Shown piece after piece: positions 60,704 to 64,000 of a stretch of 64,000 bases of DNA. The DNA is from Erpetoichthys calabaricus (Eukaryota > Chordata > Cladistia > Polypteriformes > Polypteridae): positions 121,307,722 through 121,371,721 of the forward strand of contig NC_041401.2 of the NCBI RefSeq assembly GCF_900747795.2, in the 5' to 3' direction. The position numbers and the translations under genes were made by a program. How positions within the stretch are numbered: the stretch's first letter is position 1; each line of letters starts with the position of its first letter. The notes beneath the pieces are model-generated. The model was not told the DNA's origin. It made no database searches and was given only the letters and a program-made list of their open reading frames with translations.

Positions 60704-62322
60704 CAGTGGTGTGAAAAACTATTTGCCCCCTTCCTGATTTCTTATTCTTTTGCATGTTTGTCACACAAAATGTTTCTGATCATCAAACACATTTAACCAT
60801 TAGTCAAATATAACACAAGTAAACACAAAATGCAGTTTTTAAATGATGGTTTTTATTATTTAGGGAGAAAAAAAATCCAAACCTACATGGCCCTGTGTGG
60901 AAAAAGTAATTGCCCCCTTGTTAAAAAATAACCTAACTGTGGTGTATCACACCTGAGTTCAATTTCCGTAGCCACCCCCAGGCCTGATTACTGCCACACC
61001 TGTTTCAATCAAGAAATCACTTAACTAGGAGCTGCCTGACACAGAGAAGTAGACCAAAAGCACCTCAAAAGCTAGACATCATTCCAAGATCCAAAGAAAT
61101 TCAGGAACAAATGAGAACAGAAGTAATTGAGATCTATCAGTCTGGTAAAGGTTATAAAGCCATTTCTAAAGCTTTGGGACTCCAGCGAACCACAGTGAGA
61201 GCCATTATCCACAAATGGCAAAAACATGGAACAGTGGTGAACCTTCCCAGGAGTGGCCGGCCGACCAAAATTACCCCAAGAGCGCAGAGACGACTCATCC
61301 GAGAGGTCACAAAAGACCCCAGGACAACGTCTAAAGAACTGCAGGCCTCACTTGCCTCAATTAAGGTCAGTGTTCACGACTCCACCATAAGAAAGAGACT
61401 GGGCAAAAACGGCCTGCATGGCAGATGTCCAAGACGCAAACCACTGTTAAGCAAAAAGAACATTAGGGCTCGTCTCAATTTTGCTAAGAAACATCTCAAT
61501 GATTACCAAGACTTTTGGGAAAATACCTTGTGGACTGATGAGACAAAAGTTGAACTTTTTGGAAGGCAAATGTCCCGTTACATCTGGCGTAAAAGGAACA
61601 CAGCATTTCAGAAAAAGAACATCATACCAACAGTAAAATATGGTGGTGGTAGTGTGATGGTCTGGGGTTGTTTTGCTGCTTCAGGACCTGGAAGGCTTGC
61701 TGTGATAGATGGAACCATGAATTCTACTGTCTACCAAAAAATCCTGAAGGAGAATGTCCGGCCATCTGTTCATCAACTCAAGCTGAAGCGATCTTGGGTG
61801 CTGCAACAGGACAATGACCCAAAACACACCAGCAAATCCACCTCTGAATGGCTGAAGAAAAACAAAATGAAGACTTTGGAGTGGCCTAGTCAAAGTCCTG
61901 ACCTGAATCCAATTGAGATGCTATGGCATGACCTTAAAAAGGCGGTTCATGCTAGAAAACCCTCAAATAAAGCTGAATTACAACAATTTTGCAAAGATGA
62001 GTGGGCCAAAATTCCTCCAGAGCGCTGTAATAGACTCATTGCAAGTTATCGCAAACGCTTGATTGCAGTTATTGCTGCTAAGGGTGGCCCAACCAGTTAT
62101 TAGGTTCAGGGGGCAATTACTTTTTCACACAGGGCCATGTAGGTTTGGATTTTTTTTTCTCCCTAAATAATAAAAACCATCATTTAAAAACTGCATTTTG
62201 TGTTTACTTGTGTTATATTTGACTAATGGTTAAATGTGTTTGATGATCAGAAACATTTTGTGTGACAAACATGCAAAAGAATAAGAAATCAGGAAGGGGG
62301 CAAATAGTTTTTCACACCACTG
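60704..62322 (+). mobile_element. Young Tc1-type transposon with near-identical ends
   Basis: A 1619-base element flanked by TA. Its inverted repeats of about 215 bases (starting CAGTGGTGTGAAAAACTATT) differ, as far as I can compare by eye, only in a homopolymer length and one G. That points to recent insertion. Each arm carries the phrase GTGAAAAACTATTTGCCCCC outside and GGAAAAAGTAATTGCCCCC inside (IR/DR). It lies in a CAMTA1 intron with its transposase antisense to the gene. The element at 24805-26363 is an older relative. Confidence 0.96.
61111..62103 (+). CDS. Tc1-type transposase, open frame with apparent loss of the usual start
   Basis: A 330-residue DDE transposase reading from MRTEVIEIYQSGKGYKAISK to IAAKGGPTSY. 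It has an N-terminal paired-type helix-turn-helix DNA-binding region, the linker PRSGRPTKITPR, and catalytic D in LWTDETKVELFG, D in [15 protein letters not shown] and E in PDLNPIEMLWHD with 34 residues between the last two (DD34E). Upstream in the same frame at 61081 the sequence reads ATT CCA AGA TCC AAA (IPRSKEIQEQ), where family proteins begin MPRSKEIQEQ. The usual ATG therefore appears to have become ATT, and the first remaining ATG is at 61111, ten codons later. If translation starts there, the first residues before helix 1 are lost. Everything else looks intact. Confidence 0.93.
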   Translation: MRTEVIEIYQSGKGYKAISKALGLQRTTVRAIIHKWQKHGTVVNLPRSGRPTKITPRAQRRLIREVTKDPRTTSKELQASLASIKVSVHDSTIRKRLGKNGLHGRCPRRKPLLSKKNIRARLNFAKKHLNDYQDFWENTLWTDETKVELFGRQMSRYIWRKRNTAFQKKNIIPTVKYGGGSVMVWGCFAASGPGRLAVIDGTMNSTVYQKILKENVRPSVHQLKLKRSWVLQQDNDPKHTSKSTSEWLKKNKMKTLEWPSQSPDLNPIEMLWHDLKKAVHARKPSNKAELQQFCKDEWAKIPPERCNRLIASYRKRLIAVIAAKGGPTSY

Positions 62323-62324
62323 TA

Positions 62325-64000
62325 TACAAGGCTGCTGGCATTAATGTTGAAATTGTGAAAAGTTGGTATCAACACTACAAGAGAGGTGCTGATCCACTTT
62401 TTCACTACCATCTGGGAAGAGAAAAAAACATTCTTTGTGATTTGGCCAAGGGACTAATTGTTAAGCTCCCTGAAAAAGTTAACCTCTAAAACTCTAACAG
62501 CTGCAGAAAGAATTACCCGGTTGTTAGTCCATAAAAAAGTGCTCTATGGATTTCTTCTGGTTCAAATGGAATCCACAATTCACAGTGAACTGAGAGAAGA
62601 ACATTGTGCTTTCAGAAGTAAGAGAAGCTGCATGGATGACATATTTGCTGTGTGATGTTACTGGCAAAGGGATATGCTTATTTTGTCAGTCATCTACTTG
62701 TAAGTCCAAGCAGGACAGCCCAAGGACCAAGATCAAACTATATAATAGCATGGACAAATCATCAGATTTACTCTCATATCCACTTCCTGACTTGTAAATA
62801 AAATCCACAATTTGCATTCCATATGTTATTTTATATTTAATTTCCCCAGACATCCTCAAAGATGTGCAGTTGTGGTTAACTTTTAATTTCAAATTGACTT
62901 TGTGTTTGTGCACGAGTGGGCCTTGGGATGGACTGAAACTTGCCTAGTAACTATCGCTACTGGGATAAGTTCCAGTTATTTGATAAATCCTGGGGTCTGC
63001 ACACATTAAAACGGGAACTGAGAGTGCACACTAACCATCTAAATATTAATATGCAAAACCTCAAAAATCAGTTTATCTGGACACAACATCAGAGTAGTAG
63101 TACTGTCAGTCATGTGTACAAAATACAGTGAAACTCTTACTTGCAAGTTCGACCAACATGCAGTTAATGCATACAATTGCTTGGGAAGACAATTTCTGGA
63201 TGCTGGGACAAGAGCTCCAATCAGCATTGCCACAGTCAGGCCCTACTAGAAACTAGTGACAGATTTACCTAAAAGAGTATGATAATAATCAGATAATGTT
63301 CTTGAAGAGCATACAGTGATAGTGGATTTGAGTACTTTAACACTTCCTTATAAAAAATATTAGTTTGTATTTTAAAACAACAACTACAAATAAGGAACAC
63401 ATTGTATGTGGTCTTCTGTTCTTATTAGTTATCATTAAAACTGTGCTCCATAATTAGATGTTTTTTAAAAAAGGCACAACCAGACAGATTTTATATGCTA
63501 GCTTTATGGCTATGTACTTATCCACACTGAATATCTCCACAAACTTCTGTATCATCCACATTAAATTCCTATTTTAAGAAGTTAGTCATACAGTATATAC
63601 TGTAACCTACTCATATTTCTAACATAAAATGTATAGGTAGCTTGCCTCTACAACAGATCAAAAGTAAAAATACAGTAGGCAAAACAGAAAATGGTAATCT
63701 CATAAAATAGTAATGCTAGAGAAAAACATGATTATCAGGCGTTTAATACTTGATATCAGGTTATTAAAATTTAATTAATTTCAATAAAGGTTATTCTTAT
63801 TAGGCACACTCTGATGACTTTCTAATACAAAACAGTTTTAATAACCCTGAGCGTGATTCGGGATTAGAATTTTTTGTAATTATGATTAACCACAAGTTAG
63901 ATTCGGAGTGTCATTTAATAATCCACTTAATATTTTTAAACCCCAACAACACTTAGGACATTATTGTGCTGCCATCCAGTGGAAAAAATAACATCATGCT
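62325..64000 (-). other. CAMTA1 intron, right edge of window
   Basis: A/T-rich intronic sequence. No further CAMTA1 exon, RNA gene or named repeat was recognised up to the end; the next exon upstream should lie beyond 64000. Confidence 0.5.

Overview
This is a eukaryotic, vertebrate window. Protein-coding sequence is confined to short exons with consensus GT/AG borders. Introns run from about 100 bases to more than 12 kb, and the spacers are full of Tc1-type DNA transposons, non-LTR retrotransposon tails, hAT/Helitron debris and microsatellites. The host proteins and repeat mix point to a bony fish. A non-teleost ray-finned fish such as a bichir or reedfish is my guess, not something I can prove. 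There is no bacterial, phage or CRISPR content.

Four host genes all lie on the minus strand. From right to left (the direction of transcription) they are: the 3' half of CAMTA1 (59586 down to 47237, the rest beyond the right edge); VAMP3 complete (42367 to 28558); PER3 complete (20525 to 9436, 22 exons, 1225 codons by my splice model); and the 5' exons of PLEKHG5 (6923 to 269, continuing off the left edge). CAMTA1-VAMP3-PER3 in this order and orientation is the human 1p36 arrangement. With residue-level matches this identifies the CAMTA1/VAMP3/PER3 copies rather than their ohnologs CAMTA2/VAMP2/PER1. PLEKHG5 beside PER3 differs from human, where it lies on the far side of CAMTA1.

Roles: PER3 is a PAS-domain circadian repressor. 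Its first exon is preceded by a compact CpG-rich promoter with two CACGTG E-boxes, a D-box core and a perfect CRE. VAMP3 is an R-SNARE of endosomal recycling. CAMTA1 is a calmodulin-binding transcription factor, represented here by its IQ-motif tail. PLEKHG5 is a RhoA exchange factor, represented here by its N-terminal ubiquitin-like region. They are neighbours by old synteny and do not form a pathway.

Mobile DNA: six recognisable Tc1-type elements, including two with full-length open transposases (22602-24192 and 60704-62322), three decayed copies (16185-17531, 24805-26363, 48658-50258) and one old copy split by a Helitron (39097-41263). There are also RTE/Expander-type and L2-type LINE 3' ends, a hAT-like relic at 33319-35111, and long AT, CA, A and GA tracts.

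Main points of interest: an alternatively spliced 31-base CAMTA1 exon switches the last exon between two frames, and both ends match human isoforms as I recall them. The VAMP3 initiator codon is split by a 12.9 kb intron. The PER3 promoter has a clock-element cluster, and PER3 keeps a complete CK1-type SxxS cascade. I found no wholly new biological system.
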